Made by a program: the position numbers and the translations under genes. Positions 51,458-59,411 of a DNA stretch of 64,000 nucleotides are shown one piece after another; within the stretch, counting starts at the first letter, position 1; each line of letters opens with the position of its first letter. This stretch comes from Curtobacterium sp. VKM Ac-2865 (GTDB lineage Bacteria > Actinomycetota > Actinomycetes > Actinomycetales > Microbacteriaceae). Below the pieces are notes generated by a model that saw only the letters and a program-made list of their open reading frames with translations, had not been told where the DNA came from and did no database searches. The stretch is from NCBI RefSeq assembly GCF_015350905.1, contig NZ_JADKRZ010000004.1:1-64000 (forward strand), given 5' to 3'.

Positions 51458-52399
51458 ATGGCCCGGGTCTCGAACGACATCTCCCTGCAGCAGCTCCGGT
51501 ACTTCATCGAGGTCGCCACCGAGGGCTCGATCAGCGCAGCAGCCGACCTCCTCTACGTCGCGCAGCCGACTCTGTCCGCGGCGATGAAGGACCTCGAGAC
51601 GCGGATCGGACGCCCCCTGTTCACCCGCTCGGCCCGCGGCGTCGTGCTCACCGTCGACGGCGTCGAGTTCCTCGGGTACGCCCGCCAGGTCGTCGAGCAG
51701 GTCTCCCTGCTCGAGCAGCGCTGGGTCGGTGGCCAGGCGTCGCGTCGGCTGCTCGGGGTGTCGGCGCAGCACTACTCGTTCGCGGTGGAGGCCTTCGTCC
51801 GCATGGTCGAGGCGGCGGCTGCGGACGAGTACGAGTTCTCGCTCCGTGAGACACGCACGTGGGACATCATCGAGGACGTCCGCACGCTCCGGAGCGAGGT
51901 GGGCATCCTCTACCGCAACGACTTCAACCGGCAGGTCCTCGGCAAGCTGCTGCGGGACGCCGGGGTCGTCTTCACCCCGCTGTTCGTCGCCCAGCCGCAC
52001 ATCTTCGTGGCTCGCAGGAACCCGCTCGCGTCACGGAAGCGGGCGACCCTCGCCGACCTGGCAGACCTGCCTCGGCTGACGTTCGACCAGGGCGCGAACA
52101 ACTCCTTCTACCTGGCCGAGGAGATCCTGTCGACGATGTCGAGCAAGCGGGAGATCCGGGTGTCGGACCGGGCGACGATCTTCAACCTGATGATCGGCCT
52201 GGGCGGGTACACGATCTCGACCGGTCTCATCAGCGACGACCTCGACCCCGAGATCGTCGCCATCCCGCTCGACGTCGACGAACGCATCGAGATCGGGTGG
52301 ATCGCCCACGCCTCGGTCCCCCTCACCGTGCAGGCGCAGGCGTACCTGGACGAGCTGCGGGCGGTGGTCACCAGCTACGGCGTCGAGCCGCTCGGGTGA
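51458..52399 (+). CDS. LysR family regulator of the mesXD pair
   Basis: A 313-residue LysR-type regulator. The N-terminal winged HTH (LQQLRYFIEVATEGSISAAADLLYVAQPTLSAAMKDLETRIG, residues about 10-51) is canonical, followed by the periplasmic-binding-like effector domain. It is divergent from mesX with one inverted-repeat site in the shared 72-base promoter region. The effector is plausibly homocysteine or methionine, by analogy with MetR; this is inference. Confidence 0.92.
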   Translation: MARVSNDISLQQLRYFIEVATEGSISAAADLLYVAQPTLSAAMKDLETRIGRPLFTRSARGVVLTVDGVEFLGYARQVVEQVSLLEQRWVGGQASRRLLGVSAQHYSFAVEAFVRMVEAAAADEYEFSLRETRTWDIIEDVRTLRSEVGILYRNDFNRQVLGKLLRDAGVVFTPLFVAQPHIFVARRNPLASRKRATLADLADLPRLTFDQGANNSFYLAEEILSTMSSKREIRVSDRATIFNLMIGLGGYTISTGLISDDLDPEIVAIPLDVDERIEIGWIAHASVPLTVQAQAYLDELRAVVTSYGVEPLG

Positions 52400-52412
52400 G
52401 CGGGTGGACACC

Positions 52413-52454
52413 GGACTGGAGGCTCGTGGCGGGCCCGCCACGAGCCTCCAGTCC
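52413..52454 (+). terminator. 42-nt perfect palindrome, family variant
   Basis: GGACTGGAGGCTCGTGGCGGG and its complement meet without loop. The outer arm GGACTGGAGGCTCG matches the family while the centre differs. It lies 13 bases after the LysR stop. Confidence 0.78.
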
Positions 52455-52573
52455 GTCCGCATCCGGGGTGCGCTGGACGGCGGCTGCGCCGCCGCTGCCA
52501 GGTTCGGCCAGTTACCCTGGCCCGGCCAGGACCTCGGTCGTGCGCGACATCCCGAACCGCATGCGGAGGCACC

Positions 52574-53734
52574 GTGCTCGACCTGACCCGACGACCGTCC
52601 CGAACGGCACCGCGCTTGATTGCCGGGCTGCTCGTCGCCCTGGTCGCGACGGTCGCGACCGGGTGTGCCTCGACGAAGCCCGCCGAGCGCGAGCCCCTCG
52701 CCGCCTGGAACGCCGCCGTCGCCGACCGTTCCGATGCTCCCGCGAAGTGGGTCGCGCTCGGGGACTCGATCACCGAGGGCCAGGGCGCTTCTGCCCGTTC
52801 CACGCGCTGGATGGACCTGACGCTCGACCAGCTCCGGACGCGCCACCCGACCTCGGGAGCCCGCGGCGGTGCCGGGTACCTGCCCGCGCAGTTCGCCGTC
52901 TACGCGCCGGACTCGACCTGGGGCGACTGGGCGACGTCGAAGACGGGGTCGAGCCAGTACGACGTGACCGTCCCCGACCTGGGCTACCGGGCGGTCGCCA
53001 TGCAGGCGGGTGCGTCGCGGACCTACCCGTTCACCGGGACCGGGATCGACATCTGGTGGGCGCGGTACCAGGGGTCGGGCGACTTCACCTACAGCATCGA
53101 CGGCGGCGCACCGAAGACGGTGTCGACGACGGGGAAGGCCAGCACGGGGACCGTCACGAAGGTGGACGACCTGCCGCGTGGGGAGCACGCCGTCACCGTC
53201 ACCGCGGTGGACCCGTTCTCGCTGCAGGGCTTCACGGTCTACGACGGCGATCGGGACAAGGGCATCCAGCTGTACGACTCGGCGCACTCCGGGGCGACGA
53301 TCGCGACCTTCACCGAGGACCAGGCCGGCTTCCTGCGGGCCATGCGCCGCGCCGGGCCGAGCCTGGTCACCATCACGCTGGGCGGCAACGACTCGCAGCA
53401 CGTCACGCCCGCGGAACTCGGCAGGCAGTACCAGGCGTTCCTCGAGGCGCTCGCCGCACTGCCCACCAAGCCCTCGCTGCTCGTGATCGGCGAGTTCACG
53501 CCGGCGCCCGCGATGACGAACAACATGTCGAGCCCCTGGTCGAGCTACCTCTCCGCGACGAAGAAGGCCGCTGCCGCTGCCGGGGCCGCGTACGTCAGCA
53601 TGGACGACACCTTCCCGAAGGCCACGTACTCCGGCACCGGGATCTACTCGACGGACGGTCTGCACCCGAACGACACGGGCCAGCGGCGGATCGCGAAGCT
53701 CGTGCTGTCCACGCTCGCCGCGCACGAGGACTGA
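52574..53734 (+). CDS. SGNH/GDSL hydrolase lipoprotein
   Basis: A 386-residue exported hydrolase. The signal peptide ends in the lipobox ATGC (Cys near residue 31). The catalytic domain has block I WVALGDSITEGQG (Ser nucleophile), block III TITLGGNDSQH and block V DGLHPND (Asp/His). A beta-sandwich insertion (about residues 120-215) between blocks I and III resembles carbohydrate-esterase arrangements. It probably deacylates polysaccharide or lipid at the cell surface. The GTG start has GGAGG 5 bases upstream. Confidence 0.88.
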   Translation: MLDLTRRPSRTAPRLIAGLLVALVATVATGCASTKPAEREPLAAWNAAVADRSDAPAKWVALGDSITEGQGASARSTRWMDLTLDQLRTRHPTSGARGGAGYLPAQFAVYAPDSTWGDWATSKTGSSQYDVTVPDLGYRAVAMQAGASRTYPFTGTGIDIWWARYQGSGDFTYSIDGGAPKTVSTTGKASTGTVTKVDDLPRGEHAVTVTAVDPFSLQGFTVYDGDRDKGIQLYDSAHSGATIATFTEDQAGFLRAMRRAGPSLVTITLGGNDSQHVTPAELGRQYQAFLEALAALPTKPSLLVIGEFTPAPAMTNNMSSPWSSYLSATKKAAAAAGAAYVSMDDTFPKATYSGTGIYSTDGLHPNDTGQRRIAKLVLSTLAAHED

Positions 53735-53768
53735 CCGGCCGCCCCTCGCTGCGAGCGGTGGTCCCCAG

Positions 53769-54284
53769 CTAGGGCGTCGATGCGCCCGGGTGGACCGGCT
53801 GCGTGCGCCGGCGGCGGTCGACGGCGATGATGCCGGCGCTGACGAGGCCGGCGAGCACGGCTCCGACCGTGTTCATGAACCAGTCGTTCGTGTCACACGC
53901 CCTGCCGAGGTCCGGCAGCAGCGCCTGGACGAGCTCGATGGCGGCGGACAGCCCCGACGCCGCAGCCACGACGGCGACCGGACGGCTCGTGCGCAGCGCG
54001 GCGAAGAGCGTCAGCGGGAACAGGAGCGCGACGTTGGCGAGCGTGTCGATGCCCTGGAACGGGATCGAGAACTGCACCGTGCAGAAGGTCCCGTTGCCGC
54101 CGTCGCCCGCCGGGGTCATGGTCAGCGCGAACACCCCCACCGCGCTGATGACGGCGAGCGTCATGAGCATCCGCCGAGCCCGCTGGCGGTACGCGAACCA
54201 CCCCAGGGCCGTGAGTGCGACCAGGACGACCCAGAAGAGCACCTTCACGGCCGACGCGTGGTTGACGAGGAAGGTCGTGATCAC
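53769..54284 (-). CDS. VanZ family membrane protein
   Basis: A 171-residue protein with four to five helices and the VanZ-type core LANVALLFPLTLFAAL...SAAIELVQALLP...CDTNDWFMNTVGAVLAG. VanZ-like proteins confer low-level teicoplanin resistance in enterococci; in actinobacteria their role is unclear. The start is GTG 54284 with GGGAGG about 9 bases upstream. Confidence 0.8.
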   Translation of the reverse strand: MITTFLVNHASAVKVLFWVVLVALTALGWFAYRQRARRMLMTLAVISAVGVFALTMTPAGDGGNGTFCTVQFSIPFQGIDTLANVALLFPLTLFAALRTSRPVAVVAAASGLSAAIELVQALLPDLGRACDTNDWFMNTVGAVLAGLVSAGIIAVDRRRRTQPVHPGASTP

Positions 54285-54338
54285 GGAGGAGATCCTCCCA
54301 TCGTTGATGCAGGCCGGCGGCACCGATGCGCTCGTCGC

Positions 54339-54344
54339 TATGGT
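54339..54344 (+). promoter_or_regulatory. -10 hexamer TATGGT, phosphatase gene
   Basis: TATGGT ends 6 bases before the GTG at 54351, the leaderless spacing. Confidence 0.55.
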
Positions 54345-54350
54345 GTCTGC

Positions 54351-55073
54351 GTGCGAGACCTCGTGTGGGACGGGTACCTGAACGCCCGTGACCTGGGCGG
54401 ACTCCCGACGCCCCTGTCCGCGACCGGGGCGACGCGCTTCGGCAGGGTAGCGCGAGGGCCGCGCCGCGAGCTGCTGACCGAGGCCGGATGGCGGGACGCC
54501 CGCGGCTGGGGCCTCGCGGCCGTCGTCGACCTCCGCTGTGCGGACGAGATCGGCGTCCGCGACGGGGACCCGGTCGTCTCGCTGGAGACGCGCGAGGCGG
54601 TGCCGGTGGTGAGCGCGCCCACGGAGGACCAGGACGATCCCGAGTTCCGTGAGACGTGCTTCCCGATCCTGGACTCGCCGGAGTACTGGCGCCACAACTG
54701 GCGCATCCTGCCGCACCTCGTGCTCGCGACGTTGACCGCGATCGCGGACGCTCCGCACGGACTCCTGGTGCACTGCAGTGCTGGCCGAGACCGCACTGGC
54801 ATGGTCAGCGCGCTCCTGCTCAGCAACGCGGGGGTTTCCCCCGCAGTGGTCGCTGCCGACTACGCGGAGTCGGTCCGGGCTATGGCGGGGGCGAAGACGC
54901 ACGCGCCCAACGACCGGCAGGCCACCTGGGGGACGGACGAGGTCGACGAGTGGATCGCCGCGACTGCTCTGATCGTCGAGGACGTAGCTGCCGACGTCGA
55001 CGCCGCCTTCGCGACCATCGGGGCTGACGCCGACCTGCGGTCCCGGCTGCGCGCACGTCTGACGGAGCGCTGA
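54351..55073 (+). CDS. tyrosine-protein phosphatase (PTPLP/LipA-type)
   Basis: A 240-residue protein-tyrosine/lipid phosphatase. The N-terminal motif NARDLGGLPT and the active-site loop VHCSAGRDRTGMVSALLL (CX5R) identify the group that includes mycobacterial PtpB, which dephosphorylates phosphotyrosine, phosphoserine and phosphoinositides. GWGLAAVVDLRCADEI precedes the active site. The GTG start lacks a ribosome site but has a -10 hexamer 6 bases upstream. Confidence 0.9.
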   Translation: MRDLVWDGYLNARDLGGLPTPLSATGATRFGRVARGPRRELLTEAGWRDARGWGLAAVVDLRCADEIGVRDGDPVVSLETREAVPVVSAPTEDQDDPEFRETCFPILDSPEYWRHNWRILPHLVLATLTAIADAPHGLLVHCSAGRDRTGMVSALLLSNAGVSPAVVAADYAESVRAMAGAKTHAPNDRQATWGTDEVDEWIAATALIVEDVAADVDAAFATIGADADLRSRLRARLTER

Positions 55074-55147
55074 TGCGATTGCCCCCGCGTCGGTGTTCCC
55101 GCAGTCTTGTCCCGGTCATCGATCGCCGGTGATCGCAAGGGGGAGCC

Positions 55148-55594
55148 ATGTCTGCAGCGCCGATCCACGAGCTCATGCCACGCGTCGCCGCCCTCAACGC
55201 CCCGGGGGCCCCGTCCGTCTACGTGATCGAGGGGGCGACGATCACGGGCCGGTGGAACTACGACGACCCGGCTGTCGGACCGATGCTCGGTGACGGCGGA
55301 GCATCGTCGAACTTCCGGTACGTCGTCACGCTCGACCCGTCGACGGGCACGTTCCGCTGCTCGGAACGTGACGTCGGGTACAACAACGGGGCGTTGCGCG
55401 CCTACCGCGGGTACAGCCGCAACTCCAACCTCAACCTCGTGTCCCTCATCGTCACGCTGGTGCAACGAGCCGAACGCAAGCGACGGACCGGGAGCGCGAC
55501 GCCGCCGCACCGGTTCCGGCCGGAGGAGCTCAAGGTCCCGCTCCGGACGGTGCTCGAGCAGAGCGGGTGGCGGCGGCGGGGCCTGATCCGCTGA
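55148..55594 (+). CDS. hypothetical protein
   Basis: A 148-residue soluble protein with a strong ribosome site (AAGGGGGAGCC). Residues about 20-85 look beta-rich (SVYVIEGATITGRWNYDD, FRYVVTLDPSTGTFRCSERDVGY), and the last 50 residues are basic and helical. Gene context gives no clue. No family recognised. Confidence 0.7.
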   Translation: MSAAPIHELMPRVAALNAPGAPSVYVIEGATITGRWNYDDPAVGPMLGDGGASSNFRYVVTLDPSTGTFRCSERDVGYNNGALRAYRGYSRNSNLNLVSLIVTLVQRAERKRRTGSATPPHRFRPEELKVPLRTVLEQSGWRRRGLIR

Positions 55595-55643
55595 CGCGCT
55601 CTGACCGGTTGACGGGCTGACGCGCGCTCGCTCCGGGCGGATC

Positions 55644-56582
55644 TCAGCGGCGCGCGGCGATTCGCTGGAGGCGCGGGGTCGCGATTCCGAGATCGCGTGC
55701 GGTGCGCAGGGTGTCGGCGATGACCGCGCGGGGTTCCGCGGCGTTCGGGTCACCATGCCCTGCGAGGCTCGCTCGGGCGATCGGGACGAGGCGGGTGGCC
55801 AGTGCGAGCATGGTCCCCGTCATCCGGGAGAACCGCGCGGGGACCGTCGCCGTTCGGTGGAGGCTGAGGTCGACGCCCCGTGCTTCGAGGACCGGGAGGA
55901 GCTCCCGACTCGTCTGGAACGCGTCGCTGAGCGCCCGCCGGTCCCCGATCATGGCCGCGAGCCCACCGTGCTGCAGGGCAGCGGAGAACATGCCGGCGTC
56001 CAGGACGACGTGCAGCCAGAGCCATCCGCGCATGTCCCGCTGGTCTCTGACGGCGAAACCCGCCTGTCGGAAGGCGAGCCGGGCCTCCTGTCCGCGTCGG
56101 TCGTGACCGGTTGCCGGCGCTGCCAGGGTGACCGATCGGAGGACTCCGCCATGCAGGACGCCGTCGTCACTGAAGCCGCCGCCCGCGCCGGGGAAGCCGA
56201 ACACCACCTGGTCAGCGGGGATCGGGGCGACGGCATCGAGCGGTTCCTCCCAGACGTTGCCGAGGACCACGACCGTCGCGTCGCCGATGCGGGGCGCCAG
56301 GAAGGCGGCGGCTTCGCGGAGTCGGTGGTGGCCGACGCTGAGGACGACGAGGTCGTAGCCATCGTCCGGGTGGACCGACTCACGGAGCCTCGTCCGGTAG
56401 AAGGATGTGCTCCGGCGGCCGAGGAGTCCGTGGCGTCCATCGACGACGTCCATCTCGACGGTGTCGCCGTACTCGGCAGCGCGGCCTGGGCGCACGTGGT
56501 GGTCCACCTCATGGCCTGCCTGCTGGAAGGCCTGGCCGTAGATGGTCGCGATGACACCGCGGCCGAACATGAGGATCCGCAT
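55644..56582 (-). CDS. ketopantoate reductase-like dehydrogenase
   Basis: A 312-residue member of the PanE/ApbA-type 6-phosphogluconate-dehydrogenase-like family: N-terminal NADP-binding Rossmann fold (RILMFGRGVIATIYG) and an all-helical C-terminal domain (RGWLWLHVVLDAGMFSAAL). Its divergence from a TetR regulator suggests a specialised reductase, not pantothenate biosynthesis. Two matching 13-bp inverted repeats separate the genes. Confidence 0.85.
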   Translation of the reverse strand: MRILMFGRGVIATIYGQAFQQAGHEVDHHVRPGRAAEYGDTVEMDVVDGRHGLLGRRSTSFYRTRLRESVHPDDGYDLVVLSVGHHRLREAAAFLAPRIGDATVVVLGNVWEEPLDAVAPIPADQVVFGFPGAGGGFSDDGVLHGGVLRSVTLAAPATGHDRRGQEARLAFRQAGFAVRDQRDMRGWLWLHVVLDAGMFSAALQHGGLAAMIGDRRALSDAFQTSRELLPVLEARGVDLSLHRTATVPARFSRMTGTMLALATRLVPIARASLAGHGDPNAAEPRAVIADTLRTARDLGIATPRLQRIAARR

Positions 56583-56603
56583 CGCACACCTGTCCGCTAA
56601 GTT

Positions 56604-56616
56604 GGAGGCCGTCTCC
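56604..56616. promoter_or_regulatory. TetR operator 1 (reductase/TetR pair)
   Basis: GGAGGC-C-GTCTCC, one mismatch from operator 2. Both operators are followed by ACTTG, forming an 18-bp direct repeat at 27-base spacing. Closest to the reductase start. Confidence 0.68.
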
Positions 56617-56630
56617 ACTTGCGACGATAC

Positions 56631-56643
56631 GGAGACGGTCTCC
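56631..56643. promoter_or_regulatory. TetR operator 2 (reductase/TetR pair)
   Basis: GGAGAC-G-GTCTCC, perfect 6-base arms. Closest to the TetR start. Confidence 0.72.
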
Positions 56644-56679
56644 ACTTGTCAATGACTGCTGCCCGATCGAGGAGAACCA

Positions 56680-57210
56680 GTGCGCGCTGATGCCCGCCGG
56701 AACCGGGACGCGATCATCGCGGCGGCTCGGACGGTGTTCGAACAGGACGAACAACTCCGGTTCGACGACTTCGCCATGCGTGCCGGTGTCGGGGTCGGGA
56801 CGCTGTACCGCCACTTCCCGACCCGGGAGGCGCTGGCGGCCGCGGTCTACCAGGGCGAGGTCGAGGCGCTCTGCGGAGAGGCCCGTGACTCTGAGCGGCC
56901 TGCGGCCGAGCGTCTCGAGGTGTTCCTGCACACGTTCGTGGAGTACGTGGTCGAGCACGCTGCGCTGGCTCGGACCCTTGCGTCCGTCGTCGACCCGGCG
57001 ACGCAGGCCGAGGGCGGCAGCGAGCTCGAGCGGACGCTCGGCGACCTGATGACGGCTGCCGTCGCCGAGGGGGCGATCCGCGCGGAAGCGACTCCGGGCG
57101 CTGTGCTCGTCGCGCTGCACGGCATCGGGTCCGCGACCGACCGGCCGGAGTGGGCGGCGGAGGCGCGGGGGTTGGTGGAGCTGGTGCTGCGGGGGCTCCG
57201 GGCGCGCTGA
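56680..57210 (+). CDS. TetR family transcriptional regulator
   Basis: A 176-residue TetR repressor with HTH RNRDAIIAAARTVFEQDEQLRFDDFAMRAGVGVGTLYRHFPTREALA (residues about 7-53) and a TetR_C domain. The GTG start has GAGGAG 7 bases upstream. It is divergent from the ketopantoate-reductase-like gene; the two operators at 56604-56643 make mutual control very likely. Confidence 0.9.
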   Translation: MRADARRNRDAIIAAARTVFEQDEQLRFDDFAMRAGVGVGTLYRHFPTREALAAAVYQGEVEALCGEARDSERPAAERLEVFLHTFVEYVVEHAALARTLASVVDPATQAEGGSELERTLGDLMTAAVAEGAIRAEATPGAVLVALHGIGSATDRPEWAAEARGLVELVLRGLRAR

Positions 57211-57244
57211 TCGCGTGCGGTCGGCTCGGAGCTGGGCGTCCGCG

Positions 57245-57478
57245 CTACGCGGTCGGACCGGCGGGGCGGTTGAGGCGGTCGGCGGCGCGTCCGACCAGCC
57301 AGTTGACGGCCCAGCCGAGCACGCCGATGACGGGGAGCGCGACGATGGCCACGGTCCAGAGCACCTTGACGAGGTCGCTCCGGCGGCGGTCACGCCAGAC
57401 CTGTACCAGTGCGAGGGCGTCCAGCACGAGGATGATCAGGATCACCAGTACATGTGCGCCGGCGAGGTTCTCAAGCAC
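57245..57478 (-). CDS. small membrane protein, phospholipase D N-terminal (PLDc_N)-like
   Basis: A 77-residue protein with two transmembrane helices (about 9-27 and 38-58) around a short basic loop (WRDRRRSDLVKVLWTVAIVALPVIG). This is the PLDc_N pattern found alone in many actinobacteria. AGGAGAACGAC precedes the GTG start. Function unknown. Confidence 0.75.
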   Translation of the reverse strand: MLENLAGAHVLVILIILVLDALALVQVWRDRRRSDLVKVLWTVAIVALPVIGVLGWAVNWLVGRAADRLNRPAGPTA

Positions 57479-57621
57479 GTCGTTCTCCTGTCTTCGCGCC
57501 GAGGCGCATCGCGTCCACGATAGGGCGGCGCGTGTCGGGCGGCGTCCGCTCTGCGGATGACTTGGCGAGCGTCTTCGACGATCGAGGATGACGGACTGGA
57601 GAACCGTGCCTGGATCGGACT

Positions 57622-57915
57622 TCAGCCGCGAGAGACCGCGGCGACGGCTTCGCTGATGGTCGAGCCCGGATGCTCCTGGCGGTAGCGCCGCACTGCTGCG
57701 GGATCGACGGGCGACGTCGGCTCCGTGACCGGGGTGTTGCCGATGACGGGCCTTGAGAGAGCGCTGACGAGCAGCGTCGCGAGCAGCAGGACCACCGCGA
57801 TCGTCGGCGCAGACCATGCGTACGCGATCAGTGCTGCCGTGACTCCTCCGAGTGTCACGACTGCGGGCGTCCAGCGGCCCACGAGGTGTGCCGCTCTCCG
57901 GCCGGGGGAGTGCAT
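57622..57915 (-). CDS. small membrane protein, unknown
   Basis: A 97-residue protein with two hydrophobic segments (about 15-33 and 36-55) and a hydrophilic C-terminal part ending in a helix (AVRRYRQEHPGSTISEAVAAVSRG). GGAAGGAG is a strong ribosome site. No family recognised. Confidence 0.7.
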   Translation of the reverse strand: MHSPGRRAAHLVGRWTPAVVTLGGVTAALIAYAWSAPTIAVVLLLATLLVSALSRPVIGNTPVTEPTSPVDPAAVRRYRQEHPGSTISEAVAAVSRG

Positions 57916-58190
57916 CGTCGTCTCCTTCCGTCCCGGCACCGCTCGCCGGGATGTGTCCCAGCCTGCCGGGCACCCGTGGAACACGCAACGGCGGTGAGTC
58001 GGTCGCGCAGGTGAGCGGCAAGCGCCGAGCCGCGGCAACAGTGGAGCTGCCGGGGCCGACTGGTCAGTGCTGCTTCCGCCGGTTGCGGTTGGTGCCGAGC
58101 AGGATCGCTCCGACCATGAGGAGCAGGACAGCTGCCGTGATGCCGATCGACAGGCCCTCGGCGCCAGTCCGCCTCGCGTCGCGTCGCGGC

Positions 58191-58196
58191 TATGGT
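58191..58196 (+). promoter_or_regulatory. -10 hexamer TATGGT, ECF sigma gene
   Basis: TATGGT ends 6 bases before the GTG at 58203, identical in sequence and spacing to the phosphatase promoter at 54339-54344. Confidence 0.55.
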
Positions 58197-58202
58197 GGCG
58201 CC

Positions 58203-59081
58203 GTGGCGCAGGCGGAGGACTTCGAGCGCGAGCGGGGCCGGCTGACGGGCATCGCCGCTCGGATCCTCGACGACCGACACGAGGCCGAGGACGTCGTCCA
58301 GCTCGCCTGGATCAGGTGGCACGAGGCCGTCACCGTGATCGAGAACCCCGCTGCATGGCTCACCACGGTGACGACGCGGCTGTGCCTCGACCGCCTCCGC
58401 GCGCGCATCCCAACGCCAGCGGACGTGGACGGGACGCTCACCGAACAGGCACCGTCGTCGGCGCTCGGTCAGGACCCCGAGGGCTCAGCGCTGCAGCGGG
58501 AGGCGATCGGGCAGGCACTCCACGTGGTCGTGGACCGTCTGACGCCGAACGAACGCGTCGCCCTGGTGCTGCACGAGTCCTTCGGGTTCGACTTCGACAC
58601 GATCGGGGACGTCCTCGGGCGGACGTCGAGCGCCGCGCGCAAGCTCGCGTCCCGCGCTCGGGCGAAGACCGCCGGCGCGGAGACCGGTGGCCGGCTGTCC
58701 GATCGGCAGGTGGTCGACGCCTTCATGGCGGCAGCGCGGGGGAGCGACCTCACACGCCTGTTGACGCTCCTCGCTCCCGGTGCGACCGTGCGTGCTGATG
58801 CCGCCGCGATCGCCGCAGGGACACCCGAGCGGATCGAGGGTCGGGAGCAGGTCGCTGGCTTCTTCGACGGCAGTGCGCGCGCGGCCCTGCCGGTGCTCGT
58901 GGACGGGCGACCGGGGGCGGCGTGGTTCCAGCGCGGACGGGCGATGGTCGCGTTCGACTTCACCGTCGACCGTGGGGTGGTCGAGGCGATCGTCTTCCGG
59001 GCGCAGCCGGAGGTCCTGGCCACCGTGGTGCGTCGACCCGACGAGTCCGACACGCCCGGTTCGACGTCGGATGAGGCCTGA
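58203..59081 (+). CDS. ECF sigma factor with SnoaL-like tail (ECF41/SigJ type)
   Basis: A 292-residue extracytoplasmic-function sigma factor. Region 2 (EAEDVVQLAWIRWHEAVTVIENPAAWLTTVTTRLCLDRLRA) and region 4 (LTPNERVALVLHESFGFDFDTIGDVLGRTSSAARKLASRAR) are clear. The C-terminal 100 residues are a SnoaL/NTF2-like domain, as in ECF41 (SigJ/SigI) factors, which have no anti-sigma factor. The DGGGK motif usual in that tail is replaced by RADAAAIAAG, so tail-mediated control may differ. The DUF1059 gene follows on the same strand. Confidence 0.9.
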   Translation: MAQAEDFERERGRLTGIAARILDDRHEAEDVVQLAWIRWHEAVTVIENPAAWLTTVTTRLCLDRLRARIPTPADVDGTLTEQAPSSALGQDPEGSALQREAIGQALHVVVDRLTPNERVALVLHESFGFDFDTIGDVLGRTSSAARKLASRARAKTAGAETGGRLSDRQVVDAFMAAARGSDLTRLLTLLAPGATVRADAAAIAAGTPERIEGREQVAGFFDGSARAALPVLVDGRPGAAWFQRGRAMVAFDFTVDRGVVEAIVFRAQPEVLATVVRRPDESDTPGSTSDEA

Positions 59082-59156
59082 CGGTCACGTTCAAGCACCC
59101 TCGTCCGTCGAACAGGTGAGAGCTGTCGCGGACGTGACAGCGGGAACGAGGAGACC

Positions 59157-59393
59157 ATGAAGACCATGACGTGCCGCGATCTCGGCGGCCCCTGCACGCT
59201 CGAGCACCAGGGCACGACCGCCGACCAGGTCATCAAGGCGCAGGACCGGCACCTCAGGGACGCGGTCAAGGCCGGTGACGCCTCGCACGCCGCGGCGCGC
59301 GACGAGATGAAGGGGCGGTGGCGGCACCCGAAGCAGTCGATGGACTGGTACAACGGCGTCAAACGGGCCTACGCGGATCTCCCCGCCGCGTGA
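59157..59393 (+). CDS. DUF1059 family small protein
   Basis: A 78-residue protein: MTCRDLGGPCTLEHQGTTADQVIKAQDRHL and MKGRWRHPKQSMDWYNGVKR match DUF1059, with two conserved Cys. Small soluble protein; its function is unknown but it often lies beside ECF41 sigma factors or carboxymuconolactone decarboxylases. GAACGAGGAG precedes the ATG. Confidence 0.82.
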   Translation: MKTMTCRDLGGPCTLEHQGTTADQVIKAQDRHLRDAVKAGDASHAAARDEMKGRWRHPKQSMDWYNGVKRAYADLPAA

Positions 59394-59411
59394 CGAGCGG
59401 CCTCGCTCCGG

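Noticed and set aside
58064..58150. Minus-strand 28-30 codon stretch ending LLGTNRNRRKQH with one hydrophobic helix
   Set aside because: It looks like the C-terminus of a membrane protein but has no ATG, GTG or TTG before an in-frame stop; probably a decayed gene end or chance.
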